From the NCBI GenBank assembly GCA_963783045.1, contig CAWAMD010000004.1:62001-126000 (forward strand): a DNA stretch of 64,000 bases, read 5' to 3'. Below, piece by piece: positions 47,968 through 60,546 of this stretch. A program made the translations under genes and the position numbers. Below the pieces are notes generated by a model. The model was not told the DNA's origin and did not search any database. It was given only the letters and a program-made list of their open reading frames with translations. Each line of letters opens with the position of its first letter. Within the stretch, counting starts at the first letter, position 1. The DNA comes from CAWAMD01 sp963783045. Lineage in GTDB: Bacteria; Actinomycetota; Nitriliruptoria; Nitriliruptorales; Nitriliruptoraceae.

Positions 47968-49272
47968 GTGCCGTCAACCGCGCTGCTCACGGACCACTAC
48001 GAGCTGACGATGGTCGACGCTGCACTGTCGTCGGGGGTCGCCGACCGGCAAGCGGTCTTCGAGGTCTTCGCGCGTCAGCTGCCGCCGGGGCGGCGCTACG
48101 GGGTCGTCGCGGGCATCGAGCGGTTCGTCGACGCGGTGACGGCCTTCCGGTTCGGCACGCCGGAGCTCGACTGGCTCGCGGACAACCGCGTCGTCCGCGA
48201 CGGGGCGCTCGAGTTCCTCGCGAACTACCGCTTCACCGGACGGATCCACGCGTACCGCGAGGGCGAGCCGTTCTTCCCCGGCTCGCCGGTCGTGACCATC
48301 ACCGCGCCGTTCGCCGAGGCAGTGCTCCTCGAGACGCTCGTGCTCTCCATCCTGAACCACGACGCGGCGATCGCCGCGGCCGGGGCGCGGATGGTGCAGG
48401 CCGCGGGAGGCCGCTCGATCATGGAGTTCGGCAGCCGGCGCACCCACGAGGAGGCGGCCGTGGCCGCTGCCCGGGCCGCCTACGTCGTCGGATTCGCCGG
48501 CACCTCCAACCTCGAGGCGGGACGCCGGTACGGCATCCCGACCCTCGGGACGGTCGCCCACGCGTTCGTGATGATCCACGGCGACGAGCGGGCGGCCTTC
48601 GCCGCGCAGCTCGAGGCGCTCGGCACCGACTCGACCCTGCTCGTCGACACCTACGACACGATCGAGGGCACCCGTCGCGCGATCGAGGCCAGCCCCGACG
48701 GGCTCGGCGCGCTGCGCATCGACTCGGGCGACCTTCGGAGCCAGGGACGTGAGGTGCGCCGGATGCTGGACGACGCCGGCCACACCGCCACCCGGCTGGT
48801 GGCGAGCGGGAACCTCGACGAATACGGGGTCGCTGCCCTCGCGGACGCGCCCTTCGACGCCTACGGCGTCGGGACCTGGCTCGTGACCGGGTCGGGGCAT
48901 CCGACGGCCGAGCTCGTCTACAAGCTCGTGGCGCGCGCGACCGACAGCGGGTTCGAACCGGTCGCCAAGCGGTCCGCCGAGAAGACGACCGTCGGCGCCC
49001 GCAAAGCTGCTTACCGGATGCTGGAGAACGGCACGGCCGTCGAGGAGCGGCTGCAGGAGTGGGACGCCGACGCACCTGCCGACGCCCGCGGGCTGCAGAT
49101 CCCCGTCGTGGTCGACGGCGAGGTCGTCCACCGGCCGAGCCTGGACGAGATCCGGGCGCACCACCGGGCCGCGATGGCGGAGCTGCCGTCGCACGCCACC
49201 GACCTCGACGACGGCGGGCCGGCCATCCCGACACGCCGGATGCTGCCGGCGTCGGCGACGCCGACGCCGTAA
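47968..49272 (+). CDS. pncB: Nicotinate phosphoribosyltransferase
   Basis: It converts nicotinate and PRPP to nicotinate mononucleotide in NAD salvage. The 434-residue protein has ALLTDHYELTMVDAALSSG, VFEVFARQLPPGRRYGVVAGIER, and SIMEFGSRRTHEEAAVAAARAAYVVGFAGTSNLEAG with the phosphoribosyl-acceptor His region. LLVDTYDTIEG and ALRIDSGDL with LVASGNLDEYGV follow. The start is taken as GTG 47968, since AAAGGA lies five bases upstream; the ATG two codons earlier (47962) directly abuts that purine run. It resembles the mycobacterial-type enzyme. Confidence 0.93.
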   Translation: MPSTALLTDHYELTMVDAALSSGVADRQAVFEVFARQLPPGRRYGVVAGIERFVDAVTAFRFGTPELDWLADNRVVRDGALEFLANYRFTGRIHAYREGEPFFPGSPVVTITAPFAEAVLLETLVLSILNHDAAIAAAGARMVQAAGGRSIMEFGSRRTHEEAAVAAARAAYVVGFAGTSNLEAGRRYGIPTLGTVAHAFVMIHGDERAAFAAQLEALGTDSTLLVDTYDTIEGTRRAIEASPDGLGALRIDSGDLRSQGREVRRMLDDAGHTATRLVASGNLDEYGVAALADAPFDAYGVGTWLVTGSGHPTAELVYKLVARATDSGFEPVAKRSAEKTTVGARKAAYRMLENGTAVEERLQEWDADAPADARGLQIPVVVDGEVVHRPSLDEIRAHHRAAMAELPSHATDLDDGGPAIPTRRMLPASATPTP

Positions 49273-49377
49273 GCCACGCGGCCCCCGGGGCGCCCCTGTC
49301 CGAATGGTCGGGTGCTGTTCGGCCACCGCTCGTCCGGGACGAATTGGGCGCCGAAGGGCGTCGACACGGAACGAGGA

Positions 49378-49410
49378 ACGAACGTGCGTTCGTTGCTCCG
49401 AGGAGCAACG
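49378..49410. promoter_or_regulatory. SOS-box-like palindrome upstream of the SpoIID-like gene
   Basis: CGAAC-GTGC-GTTCG lies in the 16-bp palindrome ACGAACGTGCGTTCGT (49378-49393). It matches the Gram-positive LexA box core GAAC-N4-GTTC, with the CGAACRNRYGTTYC consensus met except at the last base. Overlapping it is a second palindrome, CGTTGCTCC-GA-GGAGCAACG (49391-49410). Both are 36 to 68 bases upstream of the SpoIID-like start and over 100 bases after the pncB stop. LexA control is a hypothesis only. Confidence 0.4.
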
Positions 49411-49445
49411 CCACCGTCGCATCCACGGGGAGCCGAGACCCACCC

Positions 49446-50891
49446 ATGACCACCCGTCACCGTGTCCGCCGCTGGTCGCTCGCCCTGCTCGGGGTGCTGG
49501 CGCTGGCCGTCCTCGCCACGACCCTTCCCGCCGGCGCCGACCCGGCCGCCGAGCCGATCCCGCCGGGCGGCTACCGGATCGAGGCCGCCGGTGGGGTCAC
49601 GATCACGGCCGAGGGCTACGGCCGGTACGCCGACACGCTCGCCGTGCTGCCCGCACCCGACGGCCGCCTGCAGGTCGTCAACGAGCTGTCGATGGACGGC
49701 TACCTCGAAGGCCTCGCCGAGATGCCGGCCGGCTGGCCGATGGAGGCGCTGAAGGCCCAGGCGGTCGCCGCCCGCACCTACGCGTGGTGGTCGGTGCGGC
49801 AGGGCTACTACCGCGACCACGGCTTCGACTACGACATCTGTGGCACCACGGACTGCCAGGTCTTCTCGGGGCGTGCGATCGTCGAGACAGGGGTCGGCAA
49901 GCGCTGGGCCGAGGCGGTCGCCGCCACGAGCGGGCAGGCGCTGACCTGGGAGGGGACGCCGATCCTCGCCCGCTTCTTCTCGTCGTCCGGCGGCCACACC
50001 CGGAACAACGAGGACGTGTTCCCGCGGTCCGGCCCACGCCCCTACCTCACATCGGTCGAGGACCCCGGCGACGCGATCGCCCCGCTGCACGCGTGGCGGG
50101 TCGTGTTCACACGCGCCCAGATGGACGCGATCCTGGCCCGCGGCAAGCGCCTCGGTGCGGCGGTCCCGGCCGTGGCCTTCACCGACGACCGGTCCGACGG
50201 CACGCGGACGGACCGGATCCACATCACGCGCGCCGACGGGCACGTGGTCACGATCCCGGCGTCGACGTTCCGGGGCTGGGTGTCGGACATGGCGCCGGCG
50301 CTCTTCCCGGGCCAGTTCCCGCAGCGTCGCGCGGACGGCGGCGCGATGCCCACCACGCTGCCGTCGAGCCGGCTGTCGTTCACCGTGACACCGACCCACG
50401 TGGTGGTCACCGGCGGCGGCTGGGGGCACGGGGTCGGCATGAGCCAGTACGGCGCGAAGGCGTTCGCCGAGAATGGCGCCTCCTACGGCACGATCCTGCG
50501 CCACTACTACACGGGGACCGACCCGCATGTCGACGGGGCCGTGCCGGCCCGGATCCGGGTCGGGCTCGACGACGACGCGCGTACCGTGACCGTTCACACG
50601 AGCGGGCCCGCACGCCTGTTCACCGCCACCCGCGAGGCCACGATCCCCGCCGCCGGCACCTGGACGTTCACGCCCGACCCCGGGCACGCGGTCCAGGTCA
50701 CCCGCTCGCCGGACACGGCCTGGGAGCCGCGCCACTCGCCGACCCGGCGGGTGGCGTCCCCGGCCGCCGGCGGAGCGTCCGCCGCCGGGCGCTCAGCCGA
50801 TGGAGGCGAGGCCGCGGGCGGGGTCTGGCGCAGCGTCACGGCCACCGTGACCGACCTCGTGGACCGGATGCGGTCGGCCGTCACGGACTGA
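49446..50891 (+). CDS. Secreted SpoIID/LytB domain protein
   Basis: The 481-residue protein has a signal peptide (basic MTTRHRVRR, hydrophobic WSLALLGVLALAVLATTLPAG, cleavage near ADP). The SpoIID domain follows: GRLQVVNELSMDGYLEGLAEMP, WPMEALKAQAVAARTYAWW, CGTTDCQVFSG and FFSSSGGHTRNNEDVF. The terminal GGGWGHGVGMSQYGAKAFAENG motif is present. SpoIID enzymes are lytic transglycosylases on denuded peptidoglycan; outside sporulators the domain is common in actinobacterial cell-wall proteins. The C-terminal 130 residues form a beta-rich tail with an Ala/Gly-rich linker. An SOS-box-like palindrome lies upstream. Confidence 0.88.
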   Translation: MTTRHRVRRWSLALLGVLALAVLATTLPAGADPAAEPIPPGGYRIEAAGGVTITAEGYGRYADTLAVLPAPDGRLQVVNELSMDGYLEGLAEMPAGWPMEALKAQAVAARTYAWWSVRQGYYRDHGFDYDICGTTDCQVFSGRAIVETGVGKRWAEAVAATSGQALTWEGTPILARFFSSSGGHTRNNEDVFPRSGPRPYLTSVEDPGDAIAPLHAWRVVFTRAQMDAILARGKRLGAAVPAVAFTDDRSDGTRTDRIHITRADGHVVTIPASTFRGWVSDMAPALFPGQFPQRRADGGAMPTTLPSSRLSFTVTPTHVVVTGGGWGHGVGMSQYGAKAFAENGASYGTILRHYYTGTDPHVDGAVPARIRVGLDDDARTVTVHTSGPARLFTATREATIPAAGTWTFTPDPGHAVQVTRSPDTAWEPRHSPTRRVASPAAGGASAAGRSADGGEAAGGVWRSVTATVTDLVDRMRSAVTD

Positions 50892-50904
50892 CGAGCCGGG
50901 CCGG

Positions 50905-51635
50905 TCACCGCGTGGGTGGGCGCCAGCGACCGTCGCGGACCGTGGGGCCCGGCGGCGGGCCCTGCTCCTCGTTCCAGACGTACATCGCGGCCCAGCCGTG
51001 GTTCGCGAGCGGCGTGGCAACCCGACGGAACAGGTGCGGGACGCCCTCGATCCCGTCCGCGACGCGGTAGAGCTCCCGGGCCGCGTCCGGGCCCCGCGGT
51101 CGCAGGAGCGTGCCGACGACCCGGCCGCCGCCTGCTGGTCCAGCGCGTCGTCGCCGACCGGCCGGCCGTCGACTGCCAGCACCGTCGTCGACGGGCCGGG
51201 ACCGTAGGCCAGCGCGTCCGCCAGCAGCCAGCGGCCGGCGACCGCCACCGGGCCGACGTGCCCGAGGAGGTGGCCGTGGCCGCGGGCCTCGGACGCGTCG
51301 AGCCGGTCGGTGTCGTCGCGGTGGATGCCGAGGACCCAGGTGTCGGCGAGGCGTCTGGTGGCCGGCACGAGCGTGAGTGGCAGGTAGCCGAGCCGCACGC
51401 GCCGGCCCTCCCACGCCGTCCGCCACCCCAGGGCCCGGGCGGGCAGCAGCAGCGCCCCGGACTCGTCCAGCTCCTTGTCGACCAGCCGGTCCACCGACGC
51501 GTTCGAGCCGTAGGCCACCGACCAGCGCACCGCGCCGGGGTCCAGAACCGGCGCGTCGGACGCGCCGTCGGGGACACGGACCGGAGCGTCCGCCGTGCCG
51601 TCGGCCGTCACCGGCCACCGCTGCCCCCGGTACAC
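50905..51635 (-). CDS. GGCT/AIG2-fold protein, apparently frameshifted
   Basis: The first frame, from GTG 51635, contains GAVRWSVAYGSNASVDRLVD, whose AYGSN is the substrate loop of gamma-glutamylcyclotransferase-like proteins, and later WVLGIHRDDTDRLDASEARG. After ALDQQAAAG it becomes non-homologous. A second frame continues with VVGTLLRPRGPDAARELYRV and WAAMYVWNEEQGPPPGPT to a stop at 50905. Adding one G to the GGG at 51120-51122 joins them into about 243 residues. The N-terminus may also be displaced: coding-like sequence (PEFDAATYPGRREAGPTL) precedes the GTG in frame back to the ligA stop, with a better-placed GTG at 51693 one base out of frame. Function is unknown. Confidence 0.6.
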
Positions 51636-51701
51636 GAGCGTCGGGCCGGCCTCGCGGCGGCCGGGGTAGGTGGCGGCGTCGAATTCGGGGCACGGGACGG
51701 T

Positions 51702-55976
<4,275 letters not shown>

Positions 55977-56020
55977 GGCGGGTAGCGCGACTCGGCCGCG
56001 CGTACGCGACCGCCGGCCAC

Positions 56021-56070
56021 ATCGACATCCCCGGTTTCGCTCCCATGTCGTGAGAACCGGGGGTGTCGAT
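56021..56070. terminator. Long palindrome / convergent terminator before mnmA
   Basis: ATCGACA-T-CCCCGGTT (56021-56036) pairs with AACCGGGG-G-TGTCGAT (56055-56070), 15 of 16 positions, around an 18-base loop. It lies 44 bases after the ceramidase-like gene and 49 bases after the mnmA stop, between convergent genes. Its 56023-56068 core is similar in sequence and equal in length to the minus-strand reading of the element at 24935-24980. Confidence 0.7.
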
Positions 56071-56119
56071 CTGGCAGGACCGGCAGGCGCGTCGGCAGGA
56101 CGGCGGTGAGGTCGTCGCG

Positions 56120-57256
56120 TCAGCCGGCGGTCGCCAGCGCGGGGCGCTCGGCACGGGCGATGCGGCCACCGCCGAGGCACTCGTCGCCGTGGTAGACGAC
56201 CGCAGCCTGCCCGCGCGCGACGCCGTACACGGGCTCGTCGAACCAGGCTCGTAGGCCGTCTTCCCCACGGTCCTCCAGCCGGGCCGGGACCGGCCGGCCG
56301 TGGGCACGGATCTGGACGGACAACCCCGTCGCGCCGGTCGGGTCCCGTCGCGTCCACGTCGGGTCGTCCAGGGTCACCCACCGGCAGGCGAGCGCCTCAC
56401 GCGGTCCGACGACCACCCGGTTGCGTGCCGGATCGAGGTCGACGACGAACCGCCGCTCGTGGGTTCCGAGGCCGAGACCGCGCCGCTGCCCCACCGTGAA
56501 CCGCCACACGCCCTCGTGCTCCCCGAGCCGGGTCCCGTCGAGGCCGACGATGTCCCCGCGGACCCGCGGCAGCCGGTCGGCGAGATACCCGGCGGTGTCC
56601 CCGTCGGGGATGAAGCACACGTCGTAGCTGTCCGGCTTGTCCGCGACCCGGAGCCCGCGGGCGGCGGCCGCCGCCCGGACCTCGTCCTTCGTGAGCTCGC
56701 CGACAGGGAACAGGGAGTGGGCGAGCTGCTCGGCCGTCGCGACGTAGAGGACGTAGGTCTGATCCTTGCGCGGGTCGGCGGCGCGGAACAGCCGGGCGCC
56801 GGGGGTCGGCACGGTCACCGGCCGCAGCCGCGTCGGGTGACCGCCGTCGCTGTCCGGGTGGCGCAGGCGCACGTGATGGCCGGTCGCCAGCGCGTCGAAG
56901 CCGAGCCGGCGCGCCCGCTCGAGCAGCGCCGCGTACTTCACCCGCTCGTTGCAGGTGACGCAGGGGTTCGGGGTGGTCCCGGCCGCGTAGGCCGCCGCGA
57001 AGGGATCCTGCACCTCGCGGGTGAAGACGTTGGTGAGGTTCCAGACGTAGAAGGGGATGCCGAGGACCTGGGCCACCCGCCGCGCGTCCTGCGCGTCGTC
57101 GAGGGTGCAGCAGCCCTGCCCGGGTACCTGCGCATGGGTCGGCACGTCCGCGAGCTTCAGGTGCACCCCCGTGACCTGGTGGCCCTGCTCGGCCAGCAGT
57201 GCGGCCGCGAGCGACGAGTCGACGCCGCCGCTCATGGCGACGAGGACGCGGGCCAT
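56120..57256 (-). CDS. mnmA: tRNA-specific 2-thiouridylase MnmA
   Basis: MnmA adds sulfur to U34 of Lys, Glu and Gln tRNAs. The 378-residue protein has the ATP-pyrophosphatase P-loop MSGGVDSSLAAALLAEQG at residues 8-25, the catalytic TPNPCVTCNERVKY with cysteines 99 and 102, LATGHHVR, a KDQTYVLY motif and the second catalytic cysteine at 214 in DSYDVCFIPDGD. The C-terminal barrel has FTVGQRRGLGLG and a VYGVARGQAAVVYHGDECLGGG ending. Its ATG overlaps the cysteine desulfurase stop by one base (TGATG). The upstream gene is therefore the likely sulfur donor. Confidence 0.96.
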   Translation of the reverse strand: MARVLVAMSGGVDSSLAAALLAEQGHQVTGVHLKLADVPTHAQVPGQGCCTLDDAQDARRVAQVLGIPFYVWNLTNVFTREVQDPFAAAYAAGTTPNPCVTCNERVKYAALLERARRLGFDALATGHHVRLRHPDSDGGHPTRLRPVTVPTPGARLFRAADPRKDQTYVLYVATAEQLAHSLFPVGELTKDEVRAAAAARGLRVADKPDSYDVCFIPDGDTAGYLADRLPRVRGDIVGLDGTRLGEHEGVWRFTVGQRRGLGLGTHERRFVVDLDPARNRVVVGPREALACRWVTLDDPTWTRRDPTGATGLSVQIRAHGRPVPARLEDRGEDGLRAWFDEPVYGVARGQAAVVYHGDECLGGGRIARAERPALATAG

Positions 57257-58401
57257 CAGCGCCCCGCCCGCAGCTCGGCGACCACCTCGGTGAACACGTC
57301 GACGGCGCCTTCGACCTCCTCGTCCGTCGTCGGCCAGCCGAGGCTGAACCGCAGCGCGCTGTCGCCCGTGATGCCGACGGCGTCGAGCACATGGCTGGGC
57401 TTGGCGGCGCCGGAGCCGCAGGCCGCCCCACCCGAGACCCGCAGCCCGGCCTCGTCGAGCGCCAGGGTGAGCGCCTCCGGATCGACCCCGTCGATGGAGA
57501 CGTGCACGTGGCTGGCGAGCTGCCAGGCCGGGTTCTCGGCACCGTTGCGCCGGACCCCGTCGACGGCCGTCAGGCCGGCGGCCAGCTCCTTCGACTGCCG
57601 TCGCAGCCGGGGACGGAGCATGGGCCGCTCGACGACGGCCTCACGCACCGCCGCGCCGCACGCGGCGTCGAGCGCGGCCGCGAACGTGCCGGAGCGCACC
57701 TCGCGGTCCTGCCCGCCACCGTGCAGCAGCGGGACGACCGGGACCCCGCGGCGCAGGTAGGCGACCCCGACGCCCTGGGGGCCACCGAACTTGTGGGCCG
57801 ACAGGGACAGCGCGTCGAGGTTCCAGGCGTCCACGTCGACGGCGAGCGTCGCGAAGGCCTGCACCGCGTCGGTGTGCAGCGGGACGCCGCGTTCGCGCAG
57901 GGCCGCGCCGAGCGTGGGCAGGTCGTTGATCGTGCCGAGCTCGTTGTTGGCCGCCATGACCGACACGAGCGCCGTGTCGTCGCGGACCGCATCGAGGACC
58001 TGCGCCACGTCGATCCGTCCGTCCGGGCCCGGTGGGACGACGGTCAGCTCGATGCCGTCGTGCTCGGCGAGCCAGCGGGCCGGCTCGAGCACCGCCGGGT
58101 GCTCGACCGCGGTCGTCACCAGGTGCCGGTGGCCGTCGGCCATGCGCGCCCAGGTGATCCCCTTCACCGCGAGGTTGTCGGCCTCCGTGCCGCCCGAGGT
58201 GAACACGATGTCGTGCGGACTCGCGTTCATGGCGGCGGCGATGTCCTCGCGGGCCTCCTCCACGGCGACGCGCAGCGCACGGCCGGCGGCGTGGGTCGAG
58301 GACGCGTTGGCCGTCTCGCCCTCGAGCCACCGTCGCAGGACGTTGAGGACCGCCGGACGGGGCGTCGTGGAAGCAGCGTGGTCGAGATAGAGCGCAGGCA
58401 T
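57256..58401 (-). CDS. Cysteine desulfurase (NifS/IscS family)
   Basis: This PLP enzyme takes sulfur from cysteine as an enzyme persulfide. The 381-residue protein starts MPALYLDHAASTTPRPAVL and has FTSGGTEADNLAVKG, MAANNELGTIND, HTDAVQAFA, the PLP Lys204 in LSAHKFGGPQG and GGGQDREVRSGT. The catalytic Cys328 is in RVSGGAACGSGAAKPSHVL. It overlaps mnmA by one base, so tRNA thiolation is the expected use, possibly besides Fe-S cluster assembly. ATG 58401 has no strong ribosome binding site; the TTG three codons earlier is another possible start. Confidence 0.93.
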   Translation of the reverse strand: MPALYLDHAASTTPRPAVLNVLRRWLEGETANASSTHAAGRALRVAVEEAREDIAAAMNASPHDIVFTSGGTEADNLAVKGITWARMADGHRHLVTTAVEHPAVLEPARWLAEHDGIELTVVPPGPDGRIDVAQVLDAVRDDTALVSVMAANNELGTINDLPTLGAALRERGVPLHTDAVQAFATLAVDVDAWNLDALSLSAHKFGGPQGVGVAYLRRGVPVVPLLHGGGQDREVRSGTFAAALDAACGAAVREAVVERPMLRPRLRRQSKELAAGLTAVDGVRRNGAENPAWQLASHVHVSIDGVDPEALTLALDEAGLRVSGGAACGSGAAKPSHVLDAVGITGDSALRFSLGWPTTDEEVEGAVDVFTEVVAELRAGR

Positions 58402-58482
58402 GCCGGCAAGGGTGTCACGTCCCCGCCGTCCGCGCACACCGACCCCGACCCCCCGCCCCGACCGCCGCGCCGAAACCCGGGA

Positions 58483-58938
58483 TCAGCCGCCGTAGACCAT
58501 GTAGAGCACCTCGCCGACGAGTGCGGGGCGCTCGCTGTCCTCGATCTCGACCTCCACGCCCACGCGGTAGAGCACGCCCTGCCCCTTCGGCTTGCCCTCC
58601 TTGATGGTGCCCTTGGCCCGGATCCGCGCCCCGGAGGGCACCGGCGCGGTCAGCCGCATCCGGTCGATCCCGTAGTTCACGCCCATGGTCCGGTCGGTCA
58701 CGTCGATCAGCTGCTGCACGAGCACGGGCAGCAGGGAGATCGTCAGGTACCCGTGGGCGATGGTCTGGCCGAAGGGACCGTCGGCGGCGCGCTCCGGGTC
58801 GACATGGATCCACTGGTCGTCGCCGGTCGCGTCGGCGAAGCCGTCGATCATGTCCTGGGTGACCTCGAGCCAGTCGGACGCCCCGAGGTCGACGTTCTGC
58901 GCCTCGGCGAGCTCGGCGATGGTCATCTGTCGCGTCAT
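58483..58938 (-). CDS. MaoC/NodN family dehydratase
   Basis: This hotdog-fold protein of 151 residues belongs to the NodN-like branch. It has VTQDMIDGFADATGDDQWIHVDPERAADGP with the catalytic-type DxxxxH arrangement (D, Q, H in GDDQWIHVD), FGQTIAHGYLTISLLP, and NYGIDRMRLTAPVPSGARIRAKG. Such proteins are (R)-specific enoyl-CoA hydratases or act in side-chain degradation; the substrate cannot be told. It is distinct from the other MaoC gene at 25010-25525. It is 84 bases after the glycosyltransferase gene and 81 bases before the cysteine desulfurase. Confidence 0.87.
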   Translation of the reverse strand: MTRQMTIAELAEAQNVDLGASDWLEVTQDMIDGFADATGDDQWIHVDPERAADGPFGQTIAHGYLTISLLPVLVQQLIDVTDRTMGVNYGIDRMRLTAPVPSGARIRAKGTIKEGKPKGQGVLYRVGVEVEIEDSERPALVGEVLYMVYGG

Positions 58939-59022
58939 GGAGTCGCTCCGGGTGGGGTGTCGGCCAGCCTAGACCCGTGGACGGGACAACCCGGATCCGT
59001 GTCCCGCGACGTGGCGGTGCGG

Positions 59023-59883
59023 TCAGCCTCGCTGCCGGAGCCGTCCGAGCCGCCGCCCCATCTCGAGCGCCGCCTCGAGCTGGCGTGCCTGGCCGGGGAC
59101 GAGGTGCTTCGTGCCGAACCGGGTCGCGCCGGCGACGAACCAGTCCCAGCGGCGCTCGTCGTCGATGCCGATGCTCGACAGCGAGCCCTCGGCGTGCACG
59201 AACGGGGTGCAGGGCAGCACCCGGACCTCCCAGCCGAGGTCGCGGGCCCGGTGGCAGAGGTCGGCGTCCTCCCAGTACAGGAAGAAGTCCTCGTCGAAGC
59301 CACCGACCTCGTCGAAGCAGGTGAGTCGCACGGTCATCGTGCCCCCGATGACGTGCCCCTCGACCCGCAGGTCGTCGACGACCGTCGACGCGCCGGAGGT
59401 GGGGATCCGCGCCCGCAGCATCGTGCCGGCCGCCGCGCGCAGCCGCTGTGGCTCGAGCCCGGCGGCGAACGCGAAGGCCCGCCGCACGGAGGTCGGTCCC
59501 CATGCGGACGGCAACCGCTGGCCGTCGGGGGTCTCGAGGGGGCCCGTGGCGATCCCCACCCGCGAGCGCCGACGCAGTTGCGCGGTGAGCTCGCGAAGCG
59601 ACGGCCCGCGCAGGCGCACGTCCGGGTTCAGGAACGACACGAACTCGACGCCGCGGTGGCGCAGCGCCTCGACGCCGCGATTGCAGGCGGCGGCGAAGCC
59701 CCGGTTCTCGGGCTGCACGATCAGCTCGACGCCCTCGGGCTGGGGCGGCGGACCGGACGGGCTCGCGTCGTCGACGACGACCACGGCGACCTTCGGCTCG
59801 TGCTCGGCAAGGGTGGAGAACAGCTCCGGCAGGATGTCGCCGGACTCGTAGGTCACGATGACGACGCCGACCCGCGACGGCAT
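59023..59883 (-). CDS. GT2 family glycosyltransferase
   Basis: This inverting GT-A glycosyltransferase of 286 residues resembles rhamnosyl/galactofuranosyl transferases. It begins MPSRVGVVIVTYESGDILPE and has VVVVDDASPSG for nucleotide binding, ENRGFAAACNRGVEALR and SFLNPDVRLRGPSL with the metal-binding DxD-like NPDV. IGGTMTVRLTCFDEVGGFDEDFFLYWEDADLCHRARDLG is split here as the acceptor-site ED motif region. There are no membrane segments. It probably decorates a cell-wall or surface glycan; no neighbouring polysaccharide genes help to identify which. Confidence 0.88.
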   Translation of the reverse strand: MPSRVGVVIVTYESGDILPELFSTLAEHEPKVAVVVVDDASPSGPPPQPEGVELIVQPENRGFAAACNRGVEALRHRGVEFVSFLNPDVRLRGPSLRELTAQLRRRSRVGIATGPLETPDGQRLPSAWGPTSVRRAFAFAAGLEPQRLRAAAGTMLRARIPTSGASTVVDDLRVEGHVIGGTMTVRLTCFDEVGGFDEDFFLYWEDADLCHRARDLGWEVRVLPCTPFVHAEGSLSSIGIDDERRWDWFVAGATRFGTKHLVPGQARQLEAALEMGRRLGRLRQRG

Positions 59884-60050
59884 GGGCTCCTCCGCACTCG
59901 ATGTCGTCCGCGACCACTACGGTACGCGCGGGCGGACGCCGGCGGCCCGATCGAGCGGCCGGAGCAGGCCCGACGCAGCCCCGGACCAGCCCCGGACCAG
60001 GCCCGACCACCCGAGGAACGCACCGAGGGGCACACCAAAGGAGCGACGAG

Positions 60051-60539
60051 ATGGCGGACGCGCGCGACCGCTTCGTGGCGGCGGCCCGTGCCCGAGGGAT
60101 CACCGTCGCGACGCGCCCGTTCCCCGACGGCACGCGGACGGCGCGGGACGCGGCGAGCGCCATCGGGTGTGCGCTCGACCAGATCGTCAAGTCGCTCGTG
60201 TTCATCGCTGACGGCGAGCCGGTGCTCGCGCTGACGGCCGGTGGCAACCGCGTCGACGAGCGACGCCTGGCCGACGCCGCCGCCGCGCAGACGGTGCGGA
60301 TGGCCAACGCCGGCGAGGTCCGCGAGGCCACCGGGTACGCGATCGGGGGCACGCCGCCCTTCGGGCATCCAGCGCCCCTGCGGACCTTCGTCGATCCGCG
60401 GCTGCTCGACTTCCCCGAGGTGTGGGCCGCGGCCGGGACCCCGCGCGACAACTTCCCGATCGCTCCCGAGACGCTCGTCTCGGTGACGGGCGCCACGGTC
60501 GCGCCGATCGCCGAGGACCTGCCCGCCGACGACGGCTGA
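60051..60539 (+). CDS. YbaK/aminoacyl-tRNA deacylase-like protein
   Basis: This single-domain protein of 162 residues belongs to the YbaK/ProX superfamily. It has SAIGCALDQIVKSLVFIADGEPVLALTAGGNRVD with the conserved Lys in QIVKSLVF, VREATGYAIGGTPPFGHP with the GxxPFGH motif, and FPEVWAAAGTPRDNFPIAPETLV. Family members deacylate mischarged tRNAs such as Cys-tRNA(Pro) or Ala-tRNA(Pro). ATG 60051 has AAAGGAG eight bases upstream. It is divergent from the glycosyltransferase and convergent with the PaaK-like gene. Confidence 0.9.
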   Translation: MADARDRFVAAARARGITVATRPFPDGTRTARDAASAIGCALDQIVKSLVFIADGEPVLALTAGGNRVDERRLADAAAAQTVRMANAGEVREATGYAIGGTPPFGHPAPLRTFVDPRLLDFPEVWAAAGTPRDNFPIAPETLVSVTGATVAPIAEDLPADDG

Positions 60540-60546
60540 CGGGCCC

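Noticed and set aside
57199..60234. A 1011-codon plus-strand open frame across mnmA, cysteine desulfurase, MaoC and glycosyltransferase
   Set aside because: It runs opposite four clear genes and has the His/Asp/Arg-rich composition of antisense frames; no family resemblance.
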